Below are positions 25,236-33,251 of a stretch of DNA of 64,000 nt, in pieces (within the stretch, counting starts at the first letter, position 1; every line of letters starts with the position of its first letter). The position numbers and the translations under genes were made by a program. The notes beneath the pieces are model-generated. The model ran no database searches. It had not been told where the DNA came from and saw only the letters and a list, made by a program, of their open reading frames with translations. Source of the DNA: an uncultured Oscillospiraceae bacterium (lineage in GTDB: Bacteria; Bacillota; Clostridia; Oscillospirales; Oscillospiraceae); the NCBI GenBank assembly GCA_947630755.1, contig CANRIU010000001.1, positions 62,001 through 126,000 on the forward strand, in the 5' to 3' direction.

Positions 25236-25514
25236 ATGAAAAAAGGCGGCGTCAGGGCGGCAATGCGGGCGGCGGAGCTTCTTGACCTTCCCGGGGAGGC
25301 CGCGCCCGGAGTGACGAGAGTTACCGTCACCGGAGGGCGCCGGGCGTTCGTGGAGAACCACCGGGGGCTTCTGGAGTACACAGGCGAGACGGTGGTGGTG
25401 AACACCGCAGGGATGCTTGTGAAGATAAGGGGCACGGGGCTGGAAATCACAGCCATGAGCGACCTGGAGCTCGTTGTCACGGGGAGCCTCTCTGGGGTGG
25501 AGTTTCTGCCCTGA
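25236..25514 (+). CDS. yqfC: Sporulation protein YqfC (YabP/YqfC family)
   Basis: A 92-residue protein of the YabP/YqfC family. The diagnostic core is VENHRGLLEYTGETVVVNT, followed by LVKIRGTGLEITAMSDLELVVTG. The start is placed at ATG 25236, eight nt after a GGGGG tract; the ATG at 25221 would add five residues and lacks a site. In Bacillus it is a sigma-E dependent sporulation gene paired with yqfD, as here. A TATAAT at 25172-25177 has no good -35 partner. Confidence 0.85.
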   Translation: MKKGGVRAAMRAAELLDLPGEAAPGVTRVTVTGGRRAFVENHRGLLEYTGETVVVNTAGMLVKIRGTGLEITAMSDLELVVTGSLSGVEFLP

Positions 25515-25561
25515 GAGCGGGACCTTTACTGTTGAAAAAGAATAATATCACGGAGGAGAAA

Positions 25562-26776
25562 ATGTCTGGAAATCTGAGCTTTTTGCGGGGAAGCGTCCGG
25601 GTGGAGCTCAACTGCCGCTACCCGGAGCGGGCGGTGAACATATGCGCCGGAAACCATGTGGACTTTTCCGGCCTTGAGCGCGCCGGGGACGGGGTGCGCA
25701 TGGACGTGGGTCTGGGGGGGTACATGACCCTCCGGCGTGTGGCGGAGGAGACAGGGGCCTTCTCGGTAAAAATCGTCCGCCGCCGTGGCGCGCCATTTCT
25801 ATTATGGAGGGTGCGAAAGCGCGCCGCCCTGGCCCTGGGGCTCGTGCTGTGCTTCGGGCTTCTGGGGCTGTCCACGGTATTTGTCTGGCAGATAGACGTC
25901 AGGGGCAACGACGCCGTGCCCTCCTCCCGGATACTGGCGGCGCTTCGCAGCGAGGGGGTGGACATAGGCACCTGCGTTTTGAAAATACCACAGAGGGCGG
26001 TGACGAACAGGCTGCTTTTGAAGCTGCCGGAGCTCTCCTTCATCACCCTCAACACAAAGGGCAGCCGCCTCGAGGTGCTGGTGCGGGAGAAGGTTCCCCG
26101 CCCGGAGCTTTACGACCCCGGCGCGGTGGTGTCGGTCTACGCGAAAAAGCCGGGCATAATAACCTCGGTGACAGCCACCGAGGGCTGGGCAGTGCGCCGG
26201 GCGGGAGAGACGGTGGACGCAGGGGACGAGCTCATCTCCGCCTATGTGCCGCTGGGACTGGGGCGGTACACCCATGCATCCGGGACGGTCCTTGCCAGAA
26301 CATGGTACGAAATGACCGTCCAGATACCCCTCTCCCGGCTCAAAAAGGAGTACACCGGGGAAAAAACCACAAGAAGGGCAATAATTTTGGCGGGAAATCG
26401 GATAAATTTATATATTTCTGGTGGAAATCCATATAGGGAATGTGATAAAATTACCGTGTATGATCCGCTGGAGCTCCCCGGAGGCGGGGTCCTGCCGCTG
26501 ACGGTGGTGACGGAGACCTTTGAGGAGTACGAGAGCGCCTCCTGCCCCCTCACCCCCCGGGAGGCGGAGCGGATGGCAAAGGCACGGCTCCTCTACGAGC
26601 TGGAGGAGGAGATAGGCTCCGGGAGCATTGTGGAGACGAGCTTTGAGACCGCCGCCTCAGAGGGGGCGCTGACCGTCACCATGCGGGCGGAGTGCATCGA
26701 GGACATCGCCCAGGAGCGGGAGCTTTCCGGGGCGGAGCGCGGCGGTGAGTCCCCCGACGAGGCCGGGACAGACTGA
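25562..26776 (+). CDS. yqfD: Sporulation protein YqfD
   Basis: A 404-residue membrane-anchored sporulation protein. There is an N-terminal cytoplasmic part of about 85 residues (LRGSVRVELNCRYPERAVN), one hydrophobic segment at about 95-115, then a large extracytoplasmic region with a POTRA-like opening (WQIDVRGNDAVPSSRILAAL). GGAGGAG precedes ATG 25562; the earlier TTG has no site. An AT-rich patch at 26381-26460 stands out in the GC-rich coding sequence (codons for AIILAGNRINLYISGG) and might carry an internal promoter for the downstream essential genes. It forms the usual pair with yqfC and precedes phoH. Confidence 0.88.
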   Translation: MSGNLSFLRGSVRVELNCRYPERAVNICAGNHVDFSGLERAGDGVRMDVGLGGYMTLRRVAEETGAFSVKIVRRRGAPFLLWRVRKRAALALGLVLCFGLLGLSTVFVWQIDVRGNDAVPSSRILAALRSEGVDIGTCVLKIPQRAVTNRLLLKLPELSFITLNTKGSRLEVLVREKVPRPELYDPGAVVSVYAKKPGIITSVTATEGWAVRRAGETVDAGDELISAYVPLGLGRYTHASGTVLARTWYEMTVQIPLSRLKKEYTGEKTTRRAIILAGNRINLYISGGNPYRECDKITVYDPLELPGGGVLPLTVVTETFEEYESASCPLTPREAERMAKARLLYELEEEIGSGSIVETSFETAASEGALTVTMRAECIEDIAQERELSGAERGGESPDEAGTD

Positions 26777-26809
26777 CAGGGTATTTTTTCGCTGGGAAGG
26801 GATATACAA

Positions 26810-27808
26810 ATGACAGAACAGACAATGAGCATCGACCGGATGGAAAATGTGATAAATGTGTTCGGCTCCTTTGATGAGAATCTGCGGCTCATAGAGGCGG
26901 AGCTGGGCGTCCGGGTGACGGACAGGGAGTCGGAGCTGAAAATCTCCGGCGAGGCGGAGAGCGTACTCTACGCCCAGAGGGCGATAGAGGGGCTGATGCG
27001 CCTGGCGTCCAAGGGCGAGAACATTGACGAGCAGAACGTGCGGTATGTGCTGGGCCTCGTCAAAAGCGGCGAGGAGGACAAAATCGGCGAGCTGGGCCGG
27101 GACGTAATATGCGTCACCGCCAAGGGCAAGCCAATAAAGGCCAAGACACTGGGGCAGAAGAAGTATGTGGACGCCATAGCGAAAAACACCGTGACCATCG
27201 GCATCGGCCCCGCGGGCACGGGCAAGACGTATCTTGCGGTGGCGGCGGCTGTGGCGGCCTTCCGGGCAAAGAGCGTGAACCGCATAATCCTCACCCGCCC
27301 GGCGGTGGAGGCCGGGGAGCGGCTGGGGTTTTTGCCGGGGGACCTCCAGTCAAAGGTGGACCCCTACCTCCGGCCCCTCTATGACGCGCTTTTCGACATG
27401 CTGGGGGCGGAGACCTACCAGAAATATCTGGAGCGCGGCGACATCGAGGTGGCGCCTTTGGCCTATATGCGCGGCAGGACGCTGGACGACAGCTTTATTA
27501 TTCTCGACGAGGCGCAGAATACCTCCCGGGAGCAGATGAAGATGTTTTTGACAAGGCTGGGCTTCGGGTCGAAGATAGTCATAACCGGCGACGAGACCCA
27601 GATAGACCTGCCCGCGGACAAGGTCTCCGGCCTCCGGGAGGCGGTGCGGGTCCTGGACGGCGTGGAGGACATAGCCATAAAGCGACTGACCTCCGCGGAC
27701 GTGGTGCGCCATGTGCTGGTGCAGCGCATCGTGGAGGCGTATGACCGCTACGAGCGGGCGCGCCAGACCGGCAGCGGCCCTGCCGCCGGAAGGGCCAGAA
27801 AAAAGTAA
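26810..27808 (+). CDS. phoH: PhoH-family ATPase
   Basis: A 332-residue P-loop ATPase. Walker A is GPAGTGKT (about 134-141); Walker B is FIILDEAQN (about 228-236), followed by SREQMKMFLTRLGFGSKIVITGD in the family order. The N-terminal 100 residues resemble a KH-like domain (FGSFDENLRLIEAELGV). A role in RNA metabolism is suggested by its constant link with ybeY and era; the exact reaction is not settled for the family. GAAGGG precedes ATG 26810. Confidence 0.92.
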   Translation: MTEQTMSIDRMENVINVFGSFDENLRLIEAELGVRVTDRESELKISGEAESVLYAQRAIEGLMRLASKGENIDEQNVRYVLGLVKSGEEDKIGELGRDVICVTAKGKPIKAKTLGQKKYVDAIAKNTVTIGIGPAGTGKTYLAVAAAVAAFRAKSVNRIILTRPAVEAGERLGFLPGDLQSKVDPYLRPLYDALFDMLGAETYQKYLERGDIEVAPLAYMRGRTLDDSFIILDEAQNTSREQMKMFLTRLGFGSKIVITGDETQIDLPADKVSGLREAVRVLDGVEDIAIKRLTSADVVRHVLVQRIVEAYDRYERARQTGSGPAAGRARKK

Positions 27809-27844
27809 AACGCGGAATAAAAGCCGTAGATAAGGAGCGTACAG

Positions 27845-29341
27845 ATGACCACAAAAGAGGCGATCGAAAAGTTAAACGAGCTGGAGCTTAAGAATTTTGC
27901 CCTCGGGCACGCCATGGGGATAATGTCCTACGACGACGAGACCGTCGCCCCGAAAAACTCCCGCATGCCCCGGGGGAAGACCATGGGGGTGCTGTCGGAG
28001 ATGAGCTACAGGCTCACCACCGGGGACGAGGCCGTGGGGCTTTTGGAATATCTAAAGGAGCATATCGACGAGCTCGGTCCGGAGGACCGCCGGAGGGTGG
28101 AGCTTTGGGACAAGTCCTTCCGGGAGCTGAAGGCCATACCCGTGGAGGAATATGTCGCCTACTCGGAGCTCACGAGCACGGCGGGGTCCGTGTGGCGGGA
28201 GGCGAAGAGCAGATCCGACTATCGGCTCTTTGAGCCGTATCTTCGCAGGATAATCGACGCCCAGAGGCGCTTTGCCGCGCTCGCCGCCCCGGACACCGAC
28301 CCCTACGACTACATGCTGGACAAGTATGAGGAGGGACTTGACCGGAAAAGGTGCGACGCGTTTTTCGCCGCGCTGCGCTCCCGGATAGTGCCGCTGCTTG
28401 AGAGGGTGAAGGCCGCAGGGCCGGTAGACACCTCATTTTTGAGCGTGCCCTTCCCCGTGAGCGCCCAGCGGGAGCTGGCGGACAAGCTCATGGACATTAT
28501 CTGCCTTGACCGGGACAGCTGCATAATCGGCGAGGTGGAGCACCCCTTCACCACGGCCTTCTCGGGCTACGATGTCAGGATAACCACCCACTACTACGAG
28601 CGGGACTTCATAAGCTCCATGTACTCCGTGGTCCACGAGGGCGGTCACGCCCTCTACGATATGCATTCCGACCGCCGCTACGCCTTCACCGGACTTGACG
28701 GCGGCGTGTCCATGGGCGTGCACGAGTCCCAGTCGCGCTTTTATGAGAACATCATAGGCCGCAGCCGGGAGTTCGTGGGCCTTGTATACCCGGAGCTCAT
28801 AAGGCTGTGCCCGAAGCTCGCCGCCCACTCCCCCGAGGATGTCTGGCGGGCGGTGAACGCGGCCCGCCCCGGCCTCATCCGCACCGAGGCCGACGAGCTC
28901 ACATACCCACTGCATATCATGGTGCGCTATGAGATGGAGAAGGCGATGATAGACGGCGGCGCGGACACCGCGGACCTCCCGGAGATGTGGCGGGAGCTCT
29001 ACCGGGAGTACCTCGGGGTGGAGGTGCCGGACGACGCCTCCGGGATTTTGCAGGACACTCACTGGTCCGGCGGGGCCATAGGCTACTTCCCCTCCTACGC
29101 CCTGGGCAGTGCCTACGGGGCGCAGCTTCTCCACAGGATGAGCGGGGATATAGACGTGCCCGGTGCGGTGAGAAGCGGTGAGATCGGCAAAATAAACGGC
29201 TGGCTTGAGGACAAAATATGGAAATACGGCTGCCTTTTCAGACCCTCGGAGCTCATGGAGCGGGCCTTCGGCGAGCCCTTTGACCCAAAATACTACACCG
29301 ATTATCTGGAGAGAAAATATACGGAGGTGTACGGGCTTTGA
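27845..29341 (+). CDS. M32-family metallocarboxypeptidase
   Basis: A 498-residue zinc carboxypeptidase of the Taq/Pfu type. The zinc motif HEGGH (about 264-268, in VVHEGGHALYDMH) supplies two ligands and the catalytic Glu; the downstream HESQSRFYEN (about 298) is the M32 signature supplying the third ligand. The C-terminal block includes DTHWSGGAIGYFPSYALG. The length is standard. AAGGAGC precedes ATG 27845. It sits between phoH and ybeY, where Firmicutes usually have pgpH, and its stop overlaps the ybeY start, so it is embedded in the RNA-maturation operon. Confidence 0.93.
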   Translation: MTTKEAIEKLNELELKNFALGHAMGIMSYDDETVAPKNSRMPRGKTMGVLSEMSYRLTTGDEAVGLLEYLKEHIDELGPEDRRRVELWDKSFRELKAIPVEEYVAYSELTSTAGSVWREAKSRSDYRLFEPYLRRIIDAQRRFAALAAPDTDPYDYMLDKYEEGLDRKRCDAFFAALRSRIVPLLERVKAAGPVDTSFLSVPFPVSAQRELADKLMDIICLDRDSCIIGEVEHPFTTAFSGYDVRITTHYYERDFISSMYSVVHEGGHALYDMHSDRRYAFTGLDGGVSMGVHESQSRFYENIIGRSREFVGLVYPELIRLCPKLAAHSPEDVWRAVNAARPGLIRTEADELTYPLHIMVRYEMEKAMIDGGADTADLPEMWRELYREYLGVEVPDDASGILQDTHWSGGAIGYFPSYALGSAYGAQLLHRMSGDIDVPGAVRSGEIGKINGWLEDKIWKYGCLFRPSELMERAFGEPFDPKYYTDYLERKYTEVYGL

Positions 29342-29826
29342 GCAGCGTTACCGTTACCCGCCAAAAGCGGGGTCTTGGACACAGGGAGACCGCGGCGCTG
29401 GTGAAGCGCGCGGTGCTGGCTGTGATAGCGGCGGAGGGCATAGAGGAGCCCTGCCATGTGGATGTGATGCTCACCGACGACGAGGGCATCCGCGCCATAA
29501 ATTCAGAGCAGCGCGGGGTGGACGCCCCCACGGACGTGCTGAGCTTCCCCTTAAACGAGCTCACCCCCGGCGAATTTGACCCGGAGGGGTGCGAGATGGA
29601 CTACGACACCGGGGAGATACTGCTTGGCGATATGGTCATCGACGTGCCCCGGTGCGAAAAGCAGGGGGAGGAGTACGGGCACGGGTACAGGCGGGAGGCA
29701 AGCTACCTCGCCGTCCACTCCACCCTCCACCTTTTGGGCTACGACCACCTGGACGAGGGTCCGGAGAAGGCCCTGATGCGAGGGCGGGAGGACGCGGTGA
29801 TGGAGAAGCTGGGAATCGGGCGGTAA
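29338..29826 (+). CDS. ybeY: Endoribonuclease YbeY (rRNA maturation)
   Basis: A 162-residue metal-dependent protein for 16S rRNA 3'-end processing and ribosome quality control. The zinc motif HSTLHLLGYDH (about 127-137) gives three histidines in H-x3-H-x5-H spacing. The N-terminal half has the typical VDVMLTDDEGIRAINSE and PTDVLSFPL segments. The start is TTG at 29338, overlapping the M32 stop, with GGAGGTG 9 nt upstream. Next gene is era, 54 bp away. Confidence 0.92.
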   Translation: MSSVTVTRQKRGLGHRETAALVKRAVLAVIAAEGIEEPCHVDVMLTDDEGIRAINSEQRGVDAPTDVLSFPLNELTPGEFDPEGCEMDYDTGEILLGDMVIDVPRCEKQGEEYGHGYRREASYLAVHSTLHLLGYDHLDEGPEKALMRGREDAVMEKLGIGR

Positions 29827-29880
29827 GGCGTATCAGCCGGAACCGGAAAAAAGAGCCTGTCGGCTCGGGAGGATCTACTT

Positions 29881-30771
29881 ATGATAAAACGCACAGCAAT
29901 GATAACCGTAGTGGGCCGCCCCAACGTGGGCAAGTCCACGCTGGTGAACGCCATGGTGGGGGAGAAGGTGTCCATTGTGACGCCAAAGCCCCAGACCACG
30001 AGAAACCGCATATTCGGCGTGGCGGAGCGTGGTGAGACGCAGCTTGTATTTGCCGACACCCCGGGCTTTCACAAGCCGAGGACGAAGCTGGGTGACTACA
30101 TGGTCCATGTGGTGGAGGAGTCGGTGGACGACGACATTGACGCCGTCTGCCTTGTGGTGGAGCCCAAAGCCAACATAGGCCGCCAGGAGGAGGGGCTGAT
30201 CGCCAGGATAAAGGCGTCGAAGGCCCCGGCGGTGCTTGTCATAAACAAGATCGACACGGTGGAAAAGCAGGAGCTTCTGTCGGTCATCGCCCTCTACGCA
30301 CAGGCCCACGAGTGGGACGCCGTGGTGCCCATTTCCGCCCGCCGCAGGGAGGGAGTGGACATTCTCTTTGACGAGCTTGAAAAATTCGCCAAGGAGGACC
30401 AGCAGCTCTTCCCGGAGGACATGATAACCGACCAGACCACCCGGCAGATGTGCGCGGAGATAATAAGGGAAAAGCTGCTTTTGAACCTCCAGTCCGAGGT
30501 GCCCCACGGCACGGCGGTGGAGATAACCACATATAACGAGCGGGAGGACGGCGTCACGGAGATAACCGCTACCATATACTGCGAGCGGGAGAGCCACAAG
30601 GGCATAATCATCGGCAAAAACGGCGAGATGCTGAAAGCGGTGGGCGAGGCCGCGCGGCGGGACATGGAGAGGCTTCTGGAGCAGAAGGTCTACCTCAACA
30701 CCTGGGTTAAGGTGAAGGAGAACTGGCGTGACTCCGGGGCGAACCTCAGGACCTTCGGCTACACAGAATAA
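29881..30771 (+). CDS. era: GTPase Era
   Basis: A 296-residue ribosome-assembly GTPase binding the 3' end of 16S rRNA. G1 is GRPNVGKST (12-20), followed by KPQTTRN, DTPGFHKP (G3), VINKID (G4) and ISARRREG (G5). A C-terminal KH RNA-binding domain is marked by IIIGKNGEMLKAVGEAARRD. GGGAGG precedes ATG 29881. It is followed by the tiny yqzL and recO genes in the classical order. Confidence 0.95.
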   Translation: MIKRTAMITVVGRPNVGKSTLVNAMVGEKVSIVTPKPQTTRNRIFGVAERGETQLVFADTPGFHKPRTKLGDYMVHVVEESVDDDIDAVCLVVEPKANIGRQEEGLIARIKASKAPAVLVINKIDTVEKQELLSVIALYAQAHEWDAVVPISARRREGVDILFDELEKFAKEDQQLFPEDMITDQTTRQMCAEIIREKLLLNLQSEVPHGTAVEITTYNEREDGVTEITATIYCERESHKGIIIGKNGEMLKAVGEAARRDMERLLEQKVYLNTWVKVKENWRDSGANLRTFGYTE

Positions 30772-30840
30772 TTTCCCTCTCATATTACCTCCCGGCACGA
30801 GAAAACTAACAGCGTACCGGGGAATTGAGAGGAAACAGAA

Positions 30841-30951
30841 ATGAATATTTCGGGATTGTGGCGGCTCTTTTGGGCCACGGGGGATCTGAGATTTTTTCTC
30901 GCGGCAAAGGCGCTGGAGAGGCACAGAGAGAAGGACGCACGGACGGCGTGA
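30841..30951 (+). CDS. yqzL: YqzL-like micro-protein
   Basis: A 36-residue frame between era and recO. It starts at ATG 30841 with GAGAGGAA six nt upstream and stops at TGA 30949-30951. Its core GLWRLFWATGDLRFFLAAKALE matches the pattern of the short YqzL protein (a Trp-x2-Phe-x2-Thr-Gly segment and then an aromatic-rich helix) that occupies the same position in Bacillus; the long charged tail is reduced to REKDARTA. Function is unknown even in the model. Position and pattern are the evidence. Confidence 0.75.
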   Translation: MNISGLWRLFWATGDLRFFLAAKALERHREKDARTA

Positions 30952-30971
30952 GCGCCGTCCGGGAGGCTGGG

Positions 30972-31724
30972 ATGTACATAACCACACTGGGGCTTGTGCT
31001 CAGAGAAACTGAATATATGGAGTCAAGCCGCATCCTCACGGTGCTGACAAGCACCCGCGGGAAGCTCACCGTGAAGGCCCGGGGGGCAAAGCGCCGGGGC
31101 AGCAAAATCGCCGCCGGGGCGCAGCTTCTGGCGCTGTCGGAGATGACGCTCTTTGAAAACCGGGACAGGTTCGTCCTTCAGGAGGCGCGGACCGTGGAGG
31201 AATTTCGGGGCCTCCGGGAGGACCTTGACAAGCTGGCCCTGGGGTCGTATTTCGCGGAGCTTCTGGAGAACCTGTCCGACGAGGACGCCCCGGACCCGGA
31301 GCTCATGAGTCTGGGGCTCAACGCCCTTTACGCCCTGTCGGCGGATGTCAACAGCCCCGCGCTCATAAAGGCGGCCTTTGAGCTGCGGCTCATGTGCCTT
31401 TCGGGCTTTGAGCCCATGCTCTCCTCCTGCCGGGCCTGCGGGAAGGAGCGCCCCGGCGCGGCGGTGCTGTCCCTCACGGGGGGGACCCTCTACTGCGCGG
31501 GATGCCGCCCCGAGGGGGCGGAGGAGTGGGCCGCGATGACCCCGGGGACGCTGGACGCCATGAGGCACATCGTCTCCGCCCCGTCAAAGCGCCTCTACTC
31601 CTTTAAGGTCGGTCCGGAGACGGAAAAGCGCCTTTCAAAGGTTTGCGAGGCTTACCTGCTTTCACAGCTCGGGCGGAGCTTCGGGACGCTGGACTACTAT
31701 AACAGGCTGTCGAAAAATGTCTAA
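30972..31724 (+). CDS. recO: DNA repair protein RecO
   Basis: A 250-residue recombination mediator that loads RecA with RecR. The N-terminal OB fold opens ITTLGLVLRETEYMESSRIL and includes GKLTVKARGAKRRGS. A zinc finger is visible as CRACG (about 152-156) and CAGC (about 174-177). GGGAGG lies upstream of ATG 30972. A longer in-frame extension upstream would run over yqzL and is rejected. It ends the phoH-era cluster. Confidence 0.93.
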   Translation: MYITTLGLVLRETEYMESSRILTVLTSTRGKLTVKARGAKRRGSKIAAGAQLLALSEMTLFENRDRFVLQEARTVEEFRGLREDLDKLALGSYFAELLENLSDEDAPDPELMSLGLNALYALSADVNSPALIKAAFELRLMCLSGFEPMLSSCRACGKERPGAAVLSLTGGTLYCAGCRPEGAEEWAAMTPGTLDAMRHIVSAPSKRLYSFKVGPETEKRLSKVCEAYLLSQLGRSFGTLDYYNRLSKNV

Positions 31725-31766
31725 AGGCCCTTAAAGGGGCTGGAAATTTCAATTTGGAGAGAAAAT

Positions 31767-33014
31767 ATGGAATTTGATCTGGGCTTCGGCGCGGGGGCGC
31801 AGCACCTCACTGTGCCGGACAGGAACATTCTGGCGGTGCTCACGGCAAACGAGGTGAACACCGACCTTGTCGGGGAGGCGGAGGTCCGGCGCGCGCTGGA
31901 TAACCCCATCGGGACGCCAAGGCTCCGGGACATAGTCCGCCCGGGTGAGAAAATCGCCATAGTGACAAGCGACATGACCCGGCCCATGCCCACGGGCGCC
32001 GTGATGCCGGCGCTCCTTGACGAGCTGTACCTCGCCGGGGTGCGTCCGGAGGACGTGACACTCGTCTTTGCCCTGGGCAGCCACCGCCGCCACACGGACG
32101 AGGAGCGGCGGCGCCTCGCCGGGGAGAGGGCCTGGGCGGAGATAAGGTGCATGGACTCAGACCCCGGGGACTGCGTACATATCGGCGTCACGAGCCGAGG
32201 CACCCCGGTGGATATATTCAGCCCCGTGGCCCGGGCCGCGAGGCGTATTTGCCTTGGAAATATCGAGTTTCACTACTTCGCGGGCTACTCCGGCGGGGCG
32301 AAGGCCATAATGCCCGGCGTCTCCACCCGGGCCGCCATTCAGGCAAACCACTCCCGCATGGTGGAGGACACCTCCCGGGCGGGGCTTCTTGAGGGGAACA
32401 ACCTCCGGGCGGACATCGAGGAGGCCGCATCCATGGTGGGGGTGGACTTCATCCTCAACGTGGTACTCAGCGAGCACAAGGAGATAATCCGCGCCGTGGC
32501 GGGGGACGTGACGGAGGCCCACCGGGAGGGCTGCCGCTTCCTGGACAGGCTCTACTTAAAGCCCATACCCCGCCGGGCGGACATCGTGGTGGTGTCCCAG
32601 GGCGGCGCGCCGAAGGATCTAAACCTCTATCAGACCCAGAAGGCCCTTGACAACGCAAAGCACGCGGTGAGGAAGGGCGGCAGGATAATCCTTGTGGGCT
32701 CCTGCCGGGAGGGCCTTGGGGAGGGGGTGTTCGCCCGCTGGCTCCGGGAGGCGCCGGACGCAAAAAGCATGATAGGCCGGGTCAAAACGCACTTTGAACT
32801 TGGCGGGCACAAGGCCGCGGCGATAGCCATGGTGCTGGAGGACGCCGACGTGGTGCTCGTCTCCGAGCTTCCGGAGGAGACGGTGCGCAGCGCGTTCCTC
32901 ACCCCGGCAAAGAGCGCCCAGAGCGCCTTCGACGACGCCCTGCGCCATTATGGGCCGGAGGCGTCGGTGATAGTGATGCCCTACGGCGGCTCCACCCTCC
33001 CCTGCGCGGAATAA
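31767..33014 (+). CDS. larA: LarA-family (nickel-pincer type) racemase
   Basis: A 415-residue member of the lactate racemase (DUF2088) family. The N-terminal block IAIVTSDMTRPMPT and ALGSHRRHT is followed by FHYFAGYSGGAKAIMPG (about 168-184), whose His and Lys correspond to catalytic and cofactor-attaching residues of LarA, and by QANHSRMVED with a further His. The LarB, LarC and LarE cofactor-making genes are not in this window. The substrate may therefore be lactate or another 2-hydroxy acid; the gene symbol is a family-level call. GGAGAG precedes ATG 31767. Confidence 0.82.
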   Translation: MEFDLGFGAGAQHLTVPDRNILAVLTANEVNTDLVGEAEVRRALDNPIGTPRLRDIVRPGEKIAIVTSDMTRPMPTGAVMPALLDELYLAGVRPEDVTLVFALGSHRRHTDEERRRLAGERAWAEIRCMDSDPGDCVHIGVTSRGTPVDIFSPVARAARRICLGNIEFHYFAGYSGGAKAIMPGVSTRAAIQANHSRMVEDTSRAGLLEGNNLRADIEEAASMVGVDFILNVVLSEHKEIIRAVAGDVTEAHREGCRFLDRLYLKPIPRRADIVVVSQGGAPKDLNLYQTQKALDNAKHAVRKGGRIILVGSCREGLGEGVFARWLREAPDAKSMIGRVKTHFELGGHKAAAIAMVLEDADVVLVSELPEETVRSAFLTPAKSAQSAFDDALRHYGPEASVIVMPYGGSTLPCAE

Positions 33015-33041
33015 ATAAAGCGGAGGGCCTTGAGGCTCTCC
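33015..33041. repeat. Degenerate direct copy of the downstream terminator
   Basis: ATAAAGCGGAGGGCCTTGAG plus GCTCTCC here matches 33208-33234 at all but three positions (T/C, G/A and T/C changes). The partner is the intact terminator. The two copies bracket repeat copy A as a direct repeat of 27 bp. Confidence 0.6.
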
Positions 33042-33072
33042 CATTTCAGACTGTCAAAAAACTTAAATTCGA

Positions 33073-33148
33073 TATTTTTCCGGCGACATGTGCGTCGGAA
33101 AAAATACCTTTTGCCGCGCAAGTGTGCGGCCCTCTGGGCCGTGCGCGC
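33073..33148. repeat. Dispersed hairpin repeat, copy A (modules 1 and 4)
   Basis: Module 1: a stem of about 13 bp around the loop ACATGTG (TTTTTCCGGCG...CGTCGGAAAAA, 33073-33106). Module 4: GTGTGCGGCCC-TCT-GGGCCGTGCGCGC (33122-33148), enclosed by TGCCGC/GCGGCA. Closely similar modules occur in copies B (40288-40474) and C (61031-61202). This copy lies between the convergent larA and trkH ends. It is followed by another perfect hairpin, TGTCGGAAAAGCC-CAAGT-GGCTTTTCCGACA read in two arms (33175-33205). Confidence 0.7.
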
Positions 33149-33207
33149 AGGGCGGCAGCAGGGTGGTTTTCCCTTGTCGGAAAAGCCCAAGTGGCTTTTC
33201 CGACATA

Positions 33208-33243
33208 ATAAAGCGGAGGGCCTCAAGGCCCTCCGCTTTATTA
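33208..33243. terminator. Bidirectional terminator between larA and trkH
   Basis: A 16-bp stem AATAAAGCGGAGGGCC / GGCCCTCCGCTTTATT with a TCAA loop. It is AT-rich at its base, so it offers a T tract in both orientations. It lies just after the trkH stop. Confidence 0.85.
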
Positions 33244-33251
33244 TATAACTT

